Shown here piece by piece: positions 26,973-36,322 of a DNA stretch of 64,000 nt. The notes under the pieces were generated by a model. The model was not told where the DNA came from, did no database searches, and saw only the letters and a program-made list of their open reading frames with translations. Source of the stretch: Geitlerinema sp. BBD 1991-9 (lineage in GTDB: Bacteria > Cyanobacteriota > Cyanobacteriia > Cyanobacteriales > Geitlerinemataceae); NCBI GenBank assembly GCA_001657325.1, contig LWRO01000034.1, positions 1-64,000 of the forward strand, read 5' to 3'. The first letter of the stretch is position 1. Each line of letters begins with the position of its first letter. A program made the translations under genes and the position numbers.

Positions 26973-27563
26973 CTAAACTGGCAGTTGAACCATCGTGGTC
27001 ACGGTAATCACTTCCGGCTCTTTCTGAACGATTTCAAACTTCCACCCCAACCGTGCCATGTAATCGTTCATCATCGTCAAATACCCCAGTCGGGAACTCG
27101 TCCCCGTTTCTTCAGTTGCATTGTGTTCGAGCTGGCGAACGTACATTTCTTCCGGATCGCATCCTGCCAAGTCTTCGAGATACTTTTGAAACCGGTCAAC
27201 CGTTTCAGCAGGAATGCTGTTTGTGGTAAAAAACATCAGATGGTCGGGGTGCAGTTGAAGCTGAATGCTAATCGGATAGGAAGAGGTTTCGTCGCTAAAC
27301 TTCATCGCATTTTCTAACAGTTCGTTCGCGATAAAGCTGACTGCACTTTTCACCTCAGCTTGGCGGCGCATCGAGGCGGGATCGTCTTCACTGCCTAAAA
27401 AAAAGGTCGTAAGATAGTCTGCCATGAAGTCAGCCGACAAACCGTTATTGCGCCAGCGTTGCTTGAGGGGAACTGAAGTTGGAGAAAAGCCGATGATGAG
27501 AAACTCAGGGCTATTCGGCTGTCCCTCGCAGTAGTCCCCAAAAATTTGCATCATGTGTCCCAA
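26973..27563 (-). CDS. Histidine-kinase-like ATPase regulator (Slr1658-type, anti-sigma/serine kinase role)
   Basis: This 196-residue protein has the N-box ENAMKFSDE in the segment SFIANELLENAMKFSDETSSYPISIQLQL, followed by a strand-turn-strand and RLGYLTMMNDYMARLGW near the end, as in the GHKL fold of serine kinases that act as anti-sigma factors. A clear G1 DxGxG box is not obvious, so activity may be altered. It lies 13 bases after the CHASE-type phosphatase and before the STAS gene. This order is expected for a partner-switching set: phosphatase, kinase, antagonist. Confidence 0.75.
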   Translation of the reverse strand: MGHMMQIFGDYCEGQPNSPEFLIIGFSPTSVPLKQRWRNNGLSADFMADYLTTFFLGSEDDPASMRRQAEVKSAVSFIANELLENAMKFSDETSSYPISIQLQLHPDHLMFFTTNSIPAETVDRFQKYLEDLAGCDPEEMYVRQLEHNATEETGTSSRLGYLTMMNDYMARLGWKFEIVQKEPEVITVTTMVQLPV

Positions 27564-27576
27564 ACTCCCGAACCAT

Positions 27577-29586
27577 CTACTGTTGCTTCATCACCAACAA
27601 GGTAATGTCATCGTAGACCTTTTGTTGGCGAATGTGGTCTCGCAGGTCGTTGATGACAGCTTGGCGAATGGCGTTGGCTTTCTCATGGCGGTGGTGTCGG
27701 ACGATCTCGCACAGGCGATCGAGTCCGTAGAAGTGGCCGGCTTCGTCTTCGGCTTCGGTAATGCCGTCGGTGTAAAGCACCACGACATCGCCTGCGGCCA
27801 GTTCGACGCTGGCTTCGCCGACAAATTCGGCGATGTTGGCCTCGAGGCCGATGGGAAAGCCGAGGTCGAGGGTATCGATGCGTTCGATGATGCCGCCAGC
27901 CCGCACGACAAGGATTTCTTCGTGCTGGCCGCTAATCCGCAACCGGCCGTTTCGATAGTCGAGTAACGCCAGCGTCAAATTGAGATCGGAATTCATGCGC
28001 TGCACGTTCCCGTAAATCGTCCGGTTGAGGGTTTCGAGAAACACCCGCGGATCGGTTTCGTTGGCTTCTAACAACGTTCGCACCGCTGTTTGAACCATCA
28101 ACATCAACACGCCACTTTCCAAACCGTGACCGGTAACGTCGCCAATGCCGATTTTAACCTGTTCCTTGCCACACAGAACGTCGTAGTAATCCCCTCCAAT
28201 TTCTGCGGCCGGTTCCATGTAGTCCGCAATCTCCAGTTCGGTAACGGCTTGGAGGTCTTGCGCTTTGGGCAATAACATCTGTTGCAAGCGATGCGTGACG
28301 TCGAGTTCGGCTTCGAGGCGCAGGTTCTCGGCTTGGGTGTGGTGCAGTTGTTGTAGGGTTTGTTCGAGTCGTTTGGCACGATCGCAGGTTCGCGCTTCGG
28401 AAACGCGATAGGCGGTGTTGGCTTTGCGGAGTTCTTTTGCAAGGGCTTCTGTCTGGAGCGTTCGCCGAATGGACATCCACAAGTAGACGGCTAAAACGCT
28501 CGTTCCCAAACTCCCGATGGCAAAGGTTGCCAAAGACGCCCAAGGAACGCGATTCAAAGGGGAATTCGGTACTATCAGGAGCGTCCATTCGCGATCGGCC
28601 ACGTTGAACGATCGCATACAGACGGTACGATCGCTGCTGTAAGGACAAGATCGAGGCAGGGGATAGCCTTCCTCTTTCTCGGTTTGAGGGCGTCGCGGGT
28701 TCCAGTAGGATTCGAGGGGTTTTCGCGGAGGCGGTGGATTGGAGACGCGATCGAACAGTTGGTGTTCTTTCGCTGCATATCCCATCAAAAATCCCTCCCT
28801 GGAATCGAGACTGGCTTTTTGGAGTTGGGAGTCTAGGCGATCGACCGATAAATCGTACAGGTAAACATCAAGAGTTCGCAGATTGAGACGGGTAAGAGCC
28901 GTTCGGAAGAAGTCCGATTGCGGGTACAGGGCGAAAACCACGCCACTGGCGAAATCTCTCGCATTTAAGGGTTGGTAGAACAGAAAACCCACCTCACCGT
29001 TGGGAAGCGTCACGGACGGTTCGATCGACAGTTGTTGTAACAACCGAGTTTTCCCTGAGTCCAACAACGGCGCGAGATCGCAACCCAGCCAAGCCGTGGA
29101 GGCTTCAGAAGGTTCGATGGCAACGATCGCCAGTTGTTCCCTCTCGGCTTGAGACGGTGATATTTCTGCGAAACAGGCGTTTGAAGCGGCGTCGTTCTCG
29201 CTCCACTGTGCCCAGCCCAGATGGAAGCTGTTCGGATAACCCACAAGCAACTGTTGGGAAAATTGCGCGAATCGTTGGCCCGTGAACTCTTCCGAGATCC
29301 TGTAGAAGGCATTGAGCGCGCCGACGAGTTGTGTTGCACGATCGATCTGTTGTTGCAAGGCAAACGTTACAGCATCGGCTTGTCGAGCGAACAGTTCCCT
29401 CGATCGATCTCGTTCCCACTGACGCACGAATTTCGCGCCCGCCACAGAAGCCGTCAACCCCACTCCCAGCACGATCGCCAAGGGAAGATACTGCCGCCAC
29501 GGACTCGACGCTCGGACGTCTCGCTTCGATAGTTTATTAAAATTATTTTGCAATAAATAACGGTAAAACTTCTTAAGCACAAGCAC
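27577..29586 (-). CDS. CHASE-like sensor with SpoIIE/PP2C-type serine phosphatase
   Basis: This 669-residue membrane protein has TM1 at about 33-51, then a roughly 290-residue extracytoplasmic region of CHASE type (ATQLVGALNAFYRIS, PNSFHLGWAQ, FLFYQPL). TM2 lies at about 352-374, followed by a coiled coil (380-455) and the phosphatase domain (about 465-669). Metal-binding motifs IGGDYYDVL, GDVTGHGLESG, YTDGITEAED and YDDITLLV are complete. It should dephosphorylate a STAS-type antagonist in response to an external ligand. The catalytic half is nearly the same as in the two phosphatases upstream, so they arose by duplication with sensor exchange. Confidence 0.9.
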   Translation of the reverse strand: MLVLKKFYRYLLQNNFNKLSKRDVRASSPWRQYLPLAIVLGVGLTASVAGAKFVRQWERDRSRELFARQADAVTFALQQQIDRATQLVGALNAFYRISEEFTGQRFAQFSQQLLVGYPNSFHLGWAQWSENDAASNACFAEISPSQAEREQLAIVAIEPSEASTAWLGCDLAPLLDSGKTRLLQQLSIEPSVTLPNGEVGFLFYQPLNARDFASGVVFALYPQSDFFRTALTRLNLRTLDVYLYDLSVDRLDSQLQKASLDSREGFLMGYAAKEHQLFDRVSNPPPPRKPLESYWNPRRPQTEKEEGYPLPRSCPYSSDRTVCMRSFNVADREWTLLIVPNSPLNRVPWASLATFAIGSLGTSVLAVYLWMSIRRTLQTEALAKELRKANTAYRVSEARTCDRAKRLEQTLQQLHHTQAENLRLEAELDVTHRLQQMLLPKAQDLQAVTELEIADYMEPAAEIGGDYYDVLCGKEQVKIGIGDVTGHGLESGVLMLMVQTAVRTLLEANETDPRVFLETLNRTIYGNVQRMNSDLNLTLALLDYRNGRLRISGQHEEILVVRAGGIIERIDTLDLGFPIGLEANIAEFVGEASVELAAGDVVVLYTDGITEAEDEAGHFYGLDRLCEIVRHHRHEKANAIRQAVINDLRDHIRQQKVYDDITLLVMKQQ

Positions 29587-29738
29587 CGAAAACCATTTTT
29601 TACGTAATTCTGACTAGATTTTTTTCGGGTATTCCGCAAAACATACAACCCCAGACAATCGAGCCAAATAAGATTAATTTGCAATTATATAAACTGAGAC
29701 GGATTGCTGCAACACTTCGTGACTTCTCGTGACTGCCT

Positions 29739-29846
29739 TAGAGCGTCGGGACAGAAAGCGTAGGAAACTTTTACAGTGAGCAGTGAGCAGTGAGCAGTGA
29801 GCAGTGAGCAGTGAGCAGTTGCTAGAGCGTCGGTATAGAAGGCGTA
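29739..29846. repeat. Heptamer array (STRR 2) between two 24-base direct repeats
   Basis: At 29773-29819 there are six AGTGAGC units (TTTTACAGTGAGCAG at the left edge). The array is bracketed by TAGAGCGTCGGGACAGAAAG (29739 on) and TAGAGCGTCGGTATAGAAGG (29823 on), about 84 bases apart. The bracket sequence occurs inverted at 49832-49853 and in part at 19262. The gap 29587-29950 is otherwise non-coding. Confidence 0.75.
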
Positions 29847-29915
29847 TTAAGTCGAGACCAATTCAATACCCGCGTAACGCACCCACACCGATTTTTACCG
29901 TCTTGAGATGCACCC
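29823..29915. mobile_element. Right part of an element B copy
   Basis: CCCGCGTAACGCACC, GATTTTTACCGTC and the terminus CTTGAGATGCACCC (ending 29915) match the right end of the long element B copy at 41914-42068. The left terminus was not found within the gap, so this is a truncated or rearranged copy. Confidence 0.6.
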
Positions 29916-29950
29916 CGAAAGTTTGCCAAAGTTCCCGAAGAGTCTGGGTG

Positions 29951-32500
29951 TTAAGGTTTTTGTTTTAGCACCAACAAGGTGATATCGTCATGCACCTTTT
30001 GCCGGCCGATGAATTCTCGGACGTCGGCGACGATCGCTTGTCGAATTTCTCGGGCGCTTTTGTGAGCGTTACAACGGGCGACTTCACAGAGGCGTTCTAT
30101 GCCGTAAAAGTTGCCATCTTGGTCTTCGGCTTCGGTAATCCCGTCGGTGTAGAGAATGGCGGTGTCGCCGGATTCGAGTTCGACGGTTGCCTCGGCCACG
30201 AAATCGGCGATACAGGCTTCGAGACCGAGGGGAAAGCCGAGATCGATGGTATCGATGCGCTCGATCTCGCCATTAACCCGGACGATGACGATTTCTTCGT
30301 GCTGGCCGCTGACTCGCAATTGACCGTTTTGGTAGTCGAGGAGCGATAGAGTGAGATTTCGATCGGAATCCATACGCCGCACGTTGCCGTAAATGGTGCG
30401 GTTGAGGGTATCGATAAACCGGCGCGGATCGGTCTCTTCGTGTTCGAGGAGCGTTCGCACTGCGGTTTGCACCATCAAGGTGAGCATTCCACTTTCTAAG
30501 CCGTGACCGGTCACGTCGCCAATGCCGATTTTAACTTGTCCGTTACGACACAAAATATCGTAGTAGTCGCCGCCGATTTCCGTCGCCGGTTCCATATAAC
30601 TCGAAATATCTAACCCGACGACTTGCTGGAGTTCGTAATCTTTGGGTAATAGCATCTGTTGCAAGCGTCGTGTCACCTCGAGTTCTGCGCCGAGACGCAG
30701 GTTTTCAGCTTTGAGGTGGTCGTTGAGCAAGGCGATCTCTTGGTTGGCTTCCGCGAGGGCGGCTTCGGCTTGTTTGCGTTCGGTGATATTGCGAAAGATC
30801 CCGGTGTAAAAGCTGTGTTTGCCAACGTGGACTGTCGTAGCCGTGGCTTCGAGGGGGACGGTAAACCCGTCGGCGTGGCGGCCGAGGAGTTCGGCCCGAC
30901 CTTCGTAAAGCAGTCGATCGAGAGAACTGTTCGCCTCCAGTAACGCCGTTAAAGGCAGTCCGATCGACTCCGCTTGAGTGTAGCCAAAAATCTCTGCTGT
31001 GCTGGGGTTGGCGTTCGTAACGACGAGAGTTTGCGGACAAAACGTCAAAATGGCATCGCTGGCGGTGGTGACGATGGCGTGCGTGCGACTGACGGCATCT
31101 TCGAGAGCTTCCATGACTTCGTTATACCGTTGGGCGATCTGGCCGACTTCGGTAAACGGTTCGACGGGAACTCGCAAGCTCAGGTCTTGGGTGCGGGCTT
31201 GGGAGTCCATCGCCGCAAACAAGTCGTGGATTTCGGTTTTCGCCCGGTGTTCGGAGACGTTCAATCCGATGCGTTCGTCTTCGGGAGAGACGCGCAAGGG
31301 AAAGAATCGATCGCCGAGTTTCAGTAATAAGAAGGTGGTTCCAAACGCCCAAACCCCTGCGACGATCGCGCCGAGTAACTGCACGAGAAACTGTTCCCAG
31401 CGTGTCAGTCCGCTATCGAGGAAGCTGAGGTTGCCGAATAACGCCAAAGCCAAGGTTCCCCAAATCCCGCCTCCTAAGTGAACGGGTACGGCATCGACCG
31501 CATCGTCGATGCGAAAACGCTCGAGAATCGCCCGACCGACGAGGGTGACGACACCGCCACCAATCCCGATGAGAACCGCACCTGGCGTGGTGACGATATC
31601 GCAAGAGGCTGTAATGGCAACCAATCCCGCGAGAGACCCGTTGAGCAATAGTTCGACTTCTGGGACGCGACTGCGCCACCAACTGTAAAGCATGGCCGTG
31701 ACGAGACCGGACACCCCCGCGAGGACTGTGTGAACCATGATGGCGGCAACGCGATCGTTGAGGGCGAGGGTACTGCCACCATTGAAGCCGAGCCACCCCA
31801 GCCAAAGGAGCATGGTTCCTAAGACGGAGAGGGGAAGGTTCGAGCCTTGAATTTTCTGGGGCGTGCCGTCGGGTCGGAAGCGTCCGACCCGCGGACCGAT
31901 AACGAGCAGGGCAGCGAGAGAAATCCAACCGCCAATACTGTGAACGACCGTGCTACCAGCGAGGTCGGTAAATCCGAGTTGACCGAGCCATCCCCCGGCA
32001 ACCCCTTCAGCGTGTAAATTCCACGCCCAGTGGCCGAAGAAGGGATAGATGAGGGCGGAGGTGATACAGGCAACGAGCAAATAAGCGCTGAATTTCATGC
32101 GCTCTGCCACGGCACCGGATACGATGGTCGTTGCCGTTCCACAAAACATGGCTTGGAAGAGGAAGAAAGCGGCCCGGTGTGGCGTGGATTCGATCGCCAA
32201 AAAAAAACCGCTCGTGCCAATCCAACCTGCTTTTGACAATCCGAACATCAAAGCGTAGCCGAACGCCCAAAATAGGGAAACCGAAATGCCGAAGTCGGCA
32301 AAGTTCTTGACGGCGACGTTAATGCTGTTCTTCGATCGAGTCAACCCAGACTCTAAACACATAAATCCGGGTTGCATGAGGAAGACTAGACCCGCGCAAA
32401 CCAGCACCCAAAGAATGTCTACCACCGGGTACCCGCTCCCTTCACTCCCGATGTGATGGACGATTGAAGACAGGAGAGAGAACGAACTGAAGGACGACAC
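29951..32500 (-). CDS. Ammonium transporter (Amt) fused to PAS and SpoIIE/PP2C phosphatase
   Basis: This 849-residue fusion has a complete Amt/Rh channel domain at about residues 25-400. It carries MQPGFMCLESGLTRSKN, AGSTVVHSIGG with pore His187 and VPVHLGGGIWG with pore His341, so both twin-His residues of AmtB are kept. A HAMP-like linker follows (about 430-470; EVGQIAQRYNEVMEALE), then PAS (about 472-580), a coiled coil (580-615) and a SpoIIE-type phosphatase (about 620-849) with GGDYYD (643-648), GDVTGHG (661-667), YTDGITE (784-790) and the DD pair (838-839). It probably acts as an ammonium receptor or transceptor controlling a STAS-protein phosphorylation switch. It lies mid-cluster, 142 bases after the CBS-type phosphatase. 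Confidence 0.93.
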   Translation of the reverse strand: MSSFSSFSLLSSIVHHIGSEGSGYPVVDILWVLVCAGLVFLMQPGFMCLESGLTRSKNSINVAVKNFADFGISVSLFWAFGYALMFGLSKAGWIGTSGFFLAIESTPHRAAFFLFQAMFCGTATTIVSGAVAERMKFSAYLLVACITSALIYPFFGHWAWNLHAEGVAGGWLGQLGFTDLAGSTVVHSIGGWISLAALLVIGPRVGRFRPDGTPQKIQGSNLPLSVLGTMLLWLGWLGFNGGSTLALNDRVAAIMVHTVLAGVSGLVTAMLYSWWRSRVPEVELLLNGSLAGLVAITASCDIVTTPGAVLIGIGGGVVTLVGRAILERFRIDDAVDAVPVHLGGGIWGTLALALFGNLSFLDSGLTRWEQFLVQLLGAIVAGVWAFGTTFLLLKLGDRFFPLRVSPEDERIGLNVSEHRAKTEIHDLFAAMDSQARTQDLSLRVPVEPFTEVGQIAQRYNEVMEALEDAVSRTHAIVTTASDAILTFCPQTLVVTNANPSTAEIFGYTQAESIGLPLTALLEANSSLDRLLYEGRAELLGRHADGFTVPLEATATTVHVGKHSFYTGIFRNITERKQAEAALAEANQEIALLNDHLKAENLRLGAELEVTRRLQQMLLPKDYELQQVVGLDISSYMEPATEIGGDYYDILCRNGQVKIGIGDVTGHGLESGMLTLMVQTAVRTLLEHEETDPRRFIDTLNRTIYGNVRRMDSDRNLTLSLLDYQNGQLRVSGQHEEIVIVRVNGEIERIDTIDLGFPLGLEACIADFVAEATVELESGDTAILYTDGITEAEDQDGNFYGIERLCEVARCNAHKSAREIRQAIVADVREFIGRQKVHDDITLLVLKQKP

Positions 32501-32642
32501 AGTTATCTAAAACAAAACTTTGGGTTAAATCCTGGTAAAATTTTGACATAAAGCGAGGCTGCCGTCACGAGATTGGGTTTAAATTGGCTCGATCGACTCG
32601 AATTCATCCGATCGATCTGTTTTAAGTTTTCCGTTTTCTGTT

Positions 32643-34085
32643 TTAAGTTTTCTGTTTTAAAACCAATAAGGTGATGTCGTCGTAGACTTTTTGGTTGCCG
32701 ATGTATTGGCGCACGTCACCGACAATTGCCTGTCGGATTTCGCGGGCGCTTTTATCCCAATGACAGCGAGCGATGTCGCGCAGTCGATCGAGTCCGTAAA
32801 GGTCGCCATCTTCGTTTTCGGCTTCGGTAATTCCGTCAGTGTAGAGGATGACCGTATCGCCAGGCTGTAGCCTAACAGACACTTCGGAGATAAAGTCGCT
32901 AATGTGTCGATCGAGGCCGATCGGAAAGCCTAAATCGACGGTGTCGATCCGTTCGATCGTTCCTCCTCGCCGCACGATGAGTACGTCTTCGTGTTGGCCG
33001 CTCAAGCGCAATTCGCCCTGACAGTAGTCGAGAACGGCTAGGGTGAGATACCGATCTGAGTTCATCCGTTGGACGTTGTCGTAAATCGTGCGGTTGAGGG
33101 TGCTTAGAAAGCGGACGGGATCGGTTTCTTTCGTGGCCAACAAGGTTCGGATCGCCGTTTGTACCATAATTGTCAGCACGCCACTTTCTAACCCGTGACC
33201 GGTGACATCGCCGATGCCGATCTTCACACCGCCGCTGTGGGGCAAAATATCGTAGTAGTCGCCCCCGACCTCGTCAGCCGGTTCCATATAACCGGCAATA
33301 TCCAATTCGGGAATGCGTTCGAGGTCTTTTTCAGTGGGGAGTAGCATTTGTTGGAGTTTTCGAGCCACTTCGACTTCTGCCCCAAGCCTCAAGTTCTCAG
33401 CTTTGAGACGTTCGTTGAGTTCCATGACTTCGGCATTGGCTCGATCGAGTTCGTCAGTGCGTTCTCTCAGTAAAAGGGTCGCGAGTTCGTACAGCCGCGA
33501 CTGTGCGATCAAGAGTTTGTGAACGTCGAGCAAACGATAGCTTCGATCGTCGAGTGCAACCACGATCGGTTCGTACAAGAGTTCGGGCGAACGCTGTAAA
33601 CACCGACGGGCAGCATCGAAAATTGGCGTGTCTCCCGAACAACATAAAATATCCGTTCGGATAAAGTCATACAACGCTTGAATCGGACGGCGAGAAAACA
33701 GTTCGATGCCGTAAGGACGGCTCATGATTTCTAGAAAATGTCGTCGGGAAATCATCCCGAAAAACGAATTATTTTCGATTAAAATTACACCAGGTAAAAG
33801 GGGATTTCCAGAAAAGGTTTCAACCAGTAAACTTCCAGGAGAAGAAACCTCGATTTCAAATTCGTATAGTGATAAATCTTGTAATGTCGAGTCGAGATGT
33901 AAGGTTTCTAACGAACTACTATCGAACTTAGCGAGAGGTTTGGATTCCAGCATGGCTGTGAATGTCGCGTCGTACTTGCAAGAACAGAGGCAGGGAGGAG
34001 CGCAAGTGTCCTCTCTATCGATTTTCGCCGATTTCGACAGGGGTTTGGCCGTCGAGATCGGGCGGTCGCTCTCAACCGCTAACAC
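32643..34085 (-). CDS. SpoIIE/PP2C-type phosphatase with N-terminal CBS-like domain
   Basis: This 480-residue soluble protein has PGVILIENNSFFGMISRRHFLEIMSRPYG near residues 98-126 and a second half to about 180, which look like a degenerate CBS pair as found in cyanobacterial signalling proteins. A coiled coil follows (190-245), then the phosphatase domain (255-480) with VGGDYYDIL, GDVTGHGLESG, YTDGITEAEN and YDDITLLV. It is promoter-proximal in the five-gene minus-strand set. The catalytic domain is paralogous to the next two genes. The first 45 residues (with CAPPCLCSC, a Cys cluster) are unique and could be dispensable if translation starts at an internal Met near residue 44. Confidence 0.88.
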   Translation of the reverse strand: MLAVESDRPISTAKPLSKSAKIDREDTCAPPCLCSCKYDATFTAMLESKPLAKFDSSSLETLHLDSTLQDLSLYEFEIEVSSPGSLLVETFSGNPLLPGVILIENNSFFGMISRRHFLEIMSRPYGIELFSRRPIQALYDFIRTDILCCSGDTPIFDAARRCLQRSPELLYEPIVVALDDRSYRLLDVHKLLIAQSRLYELATLLLRERTDELDRANAEVMELNERLKAENLRLGAEVEVARKLQQMLLPTEKDLERIPELDIAGYMEPADEVGGDYYDILPHSGGVKIGIGDVTGHGLESGVLTIMVQTAIRTLLATKETDPVRFLSTLNRTIYDNVQRMNSDRYLTLAVLDYCQGELRLSGQHEDVLIVRRGGTIERIDTVDLGFPIGLDRHISDFISEVSVRLQPGDTVILYTDGITEAENEDGDLYGLDRLRDIARCHWDKSAREIRQAIVGDVRQYIGNQKVYDDITLLVLKQKT

Positions 34086-34249
34086 GCTAGAAGCACCCTT
34101 GACTGTCAGGAGATCGTCTCTAAACCCTAATTCAGACTGTAGCTAGTGATATCCGCCAGTGCTAGTTAGCCCGTTCGCTCCAATATTTTTTAATTTATTT
34201 AATTTTGGGTTAAGAAAAGATAAAAGAAAAGCAAGTCTTGCATTGAGGT

Positions 34250-35242
34250 TCAATCCAGCCACGCTTGAGGAGAAGAACCGCGAGGTTTGACAGCTACCAG
34301 TTGCACGTTCGACGTCCAAAATCCCAATTTCGCCCGAAATAAATCGAACCCCGTAAACAGGCTTAACAAAACGACGTTTTGCAGCGGGTTAAAGACCGAG
34401 GCGAGTCGGGTCTGTTGGCAGCCCTCGAGGAGCCAGTGGTGATAAGACAAAATCCAAAACGCATGAGACGGGAGTGCCGCAAACTGCCGAACGTCCAGCC
34501 CGGCATCGTTGGCCAGGCGCGTCAGCGTCGATCGATCGAATAAATTCCAGTGACGGGGAAAGTGATACCCTCCCCAAAATCCCTGGCGAAACAAACGGGC
34601 ATCCCATCCTTCTCGATTGGGCGTTTCCAACACCAACTGTCCGCCCGGGCGCAGCAGTTTCGCCAAGCAGCGGACTGTCCAAGCGGGATTCGCAACGTGT
34701 TCGAGAACTTGCAACATCACGATGACATCGAAATAGTTGTCCGGTAACTCGCGCGCGACATCTTCGAGTCGTCCGTAAAATCCCTGATATCCTTCACGGT
34801 TGAGTCGATCGATCGCCTCTTCATCCATTTCTACTCCAAACAGTTGGTGTTTGGCCAACCCCAGACGATGCAACATGGTTAAATAGCGTCCGTTCCCGCA
34901 TCCCACATCTAACACTCGAAGGGCGCGTTTTTTGGGAAACGGTGCGACCCAAGATTTTACCTTCCCTAAGTCCAGCCATGCTTTCGCCTGTAACGCGATC
35001 GGATGCACCGCTTTATCGTAGTTATAAGCATAGTAATTAGGGGGATAAATCCGAGACAGTTCTGCTTCGACCGGTCGCGGATTGAGGTAGACGTTCCCAC
35101 ACTCTTGACAGCAAACCATTTGAAATACGGTGCCAGACGTCTCGTATTCGTAATCCTTCCCGGAGGCGTAGGGATGCCAGTTATCCGTACCGCAAACTCC
35201 ACAGGGGACGAATTCGAGTTGAAGAGATGGAACGGGAGACAT
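34250..35242 (-). CDS. Class I SAM-dependent methyltransferase with N-terminal zinc-ribbon-like Cys motifs
   Basis: This 330-residue protein has an N-terminal CGVCG...CCQEC set (residues about 13-37) resembling a small zinc-binding motif, then YPPNYYAY. The methyltransferase core starts at ALRVLDVGCGNGRYLTML (motif I, near 110), with FDVIVMLQVLEHVANPAW and LLRPGGQLVLETPN. Similar proteins often sit in polysaccharide loci, but here it stands next to a desaturase-like gene with 63 bases between. Substrate unknown. Confidence 0.85.
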   Translation of the reverse strand: MSPVPSLQLEFVPCGVCGTDNWHPYASGKDYEYETSGTVFQMVCCQECGNVYLNPRPVEAELSRIYPPNYYAYNYDKAVHPIALQAKAWLDLGKVKSWVAPFPKKRALRVLDVGCGNGRYLTMLHRLGLAKHQLFGVEMDEEAIDRLNREGYQGFYGRLEDVARELPDNYFDVIVMLQVLEHVANPAWTVRCLAKLLRPGGQLVLETPNREGWDARLFRQGFWGGYHFPRHWNLFDRSTLTRLANDAGLDVRQFAALPSHAFWILSYHHWLLEGCQQTRLASVFNPLQNVVLLSLFTGFDLFRAKLGFWTSNVQLVAVKPRGSSPQAWLD

Positions 35243-35305
35243 AGGAGAGACGAGAAGATAATGAGATGATGAAACGAAGAGATCGTGAGACGATTTGACG
35301 ATCGA

Positions 35306-36322
35306 TTACTGACGATCGCCGAGTGGTAAATTGCAAAGGACTTTCCATAAGAATGCAACGTAGCTGTAGCGGACAGTCACTTCAGGTCGATGGCGAACCA
35401 AGCGATGGGCTTTGGATAAATTGTAATGAGGCATCGACGGCCAGAGATGGTGTTCCGCGTGATAGTTCATGTGATGAGGTGAAAAGATCTGAGCTTCCCA
35501 CCACGGTGGGCGAAATGAAATCAAGCGGTCGGGATCGCCAGTTTCGTCAGGATACAATAACACGGCGTGATCGCAAAACGCACGAATTTCATCAGTCACG
35601 AAAACGAGGAAGTAAATCGGAGCAATCCATAAGATTAGATACGACCAGAGGGACAGTGGGGACAGTAAAAAGACTAAAATCAAGAGCGGCTGCCACACCA
35701 AAACAGGTATTCTCTGCTTGAAATAATCGTCTAACGCGCGACTGATTTTTGGGTCGTTCGGCCGCTTTAAACGACCCGTTGAAGTCTTGTTTTGAGCTGC
35801 GAGGAGTTTGCCAAACGGTGTAACTTTTAAAACTGTTTTTCCAAAAGTTGCCAACCCCGAACAATATAAGAGGAATTGAAACGGCGAGTTTTTAGCAGCA
35901 AATGTATGCAAATATCGATCCGGATCGTCAGGTGTTCCCATGTAGCGGTGGTGATCGTTATGGCTGCGTCGAGCGTCTTCCAACGCCATGAATAGGGGGC
36001 CGTACACGAGCCACCGCGCTAAATTGTCGTTGATGCGGCGATTGGGATGTAGTGCGCCATGAATAGCATCGTGGGCGAGAATAAATAACTTGTACTGACT
36101 CGTTCCCACGACGAGAAATGCCAACAGATACGTCCAAACGGTCGGGACGACAGCCGCGAGGACGAGCGATGCGACGATTGCCAGCCAGTCGAGTGCGAGA
36201 TCGCGATAAGCGCGTTTCGGTTGGATTTTCAACCACTGCTGCACGTATTCCGTGGGAATCGATTGGCGAATTTTTCGCTCGATTTCGGGCATCGCGGGCG
36301 GTTGTGAGGATGTTGCAGTCAT
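35306..36322 (-). CDS. Membrane fatty-acid desaturase / carotenoid hydroxylase-superfamily enzyme
   Basis: This di-iron membrane enzyme of 338 residues (ATG 36322; a GTG at 36337 would add five residues) has three histidine boxes: LAHDAIHGALH, RRSHNDHHRYMG, and HHMNYHAEHHLWP near the C-terminus. Hydrophobic segments flank them. It could introduce a double bond or a hydroxyl/ketone group into a lipid or carotenoid. The boxes do not match DesA/DesB/DesC or CrtR exactly, so the substrate is left open. It is followed by the methyltransferase gene on the same strand, 63 bases downstream. Confidence 0.82.
   Translation of the reverse strand: MTATSSQPPAMPEIERKIRQSIPTEYVQQWLKIQPKRAYRDLALDWLAIVASLVLAAVVPTVWTYLLAFLVVGTSQYKLFILAHDAIHGALHPNRRINDNLARWLVYGPLFMALEDARRSHNDHHRYMGTPDDPDRYLHTFAAKNSPFQFLLYCSGLATFGKTVLKVTPFGKLLAAQNKTSTGRLKRPNDPKISRALDDYFKQRIPVLVWQPLLILVFLLSPLSLWSYLILWIAPIYFLVFVTDEIRAFCDHAVLLYPDETGDPDRLISFRPPWWEAQIFSPHHMNYHAEHHLWPSMPHYNLSKAHRLVRHRPEVTVRYSYVAFLWKVLCNLPLGDRQ

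Noticed and set aside
27553-27966. Long plus-strand ORFs antisense to the three phosphatases (also 29990-30349 and 30974-31327)
   Set aside because: They mirror the codon bias of the coding strand at matching places in paralogous genes and contain no independent motifs.
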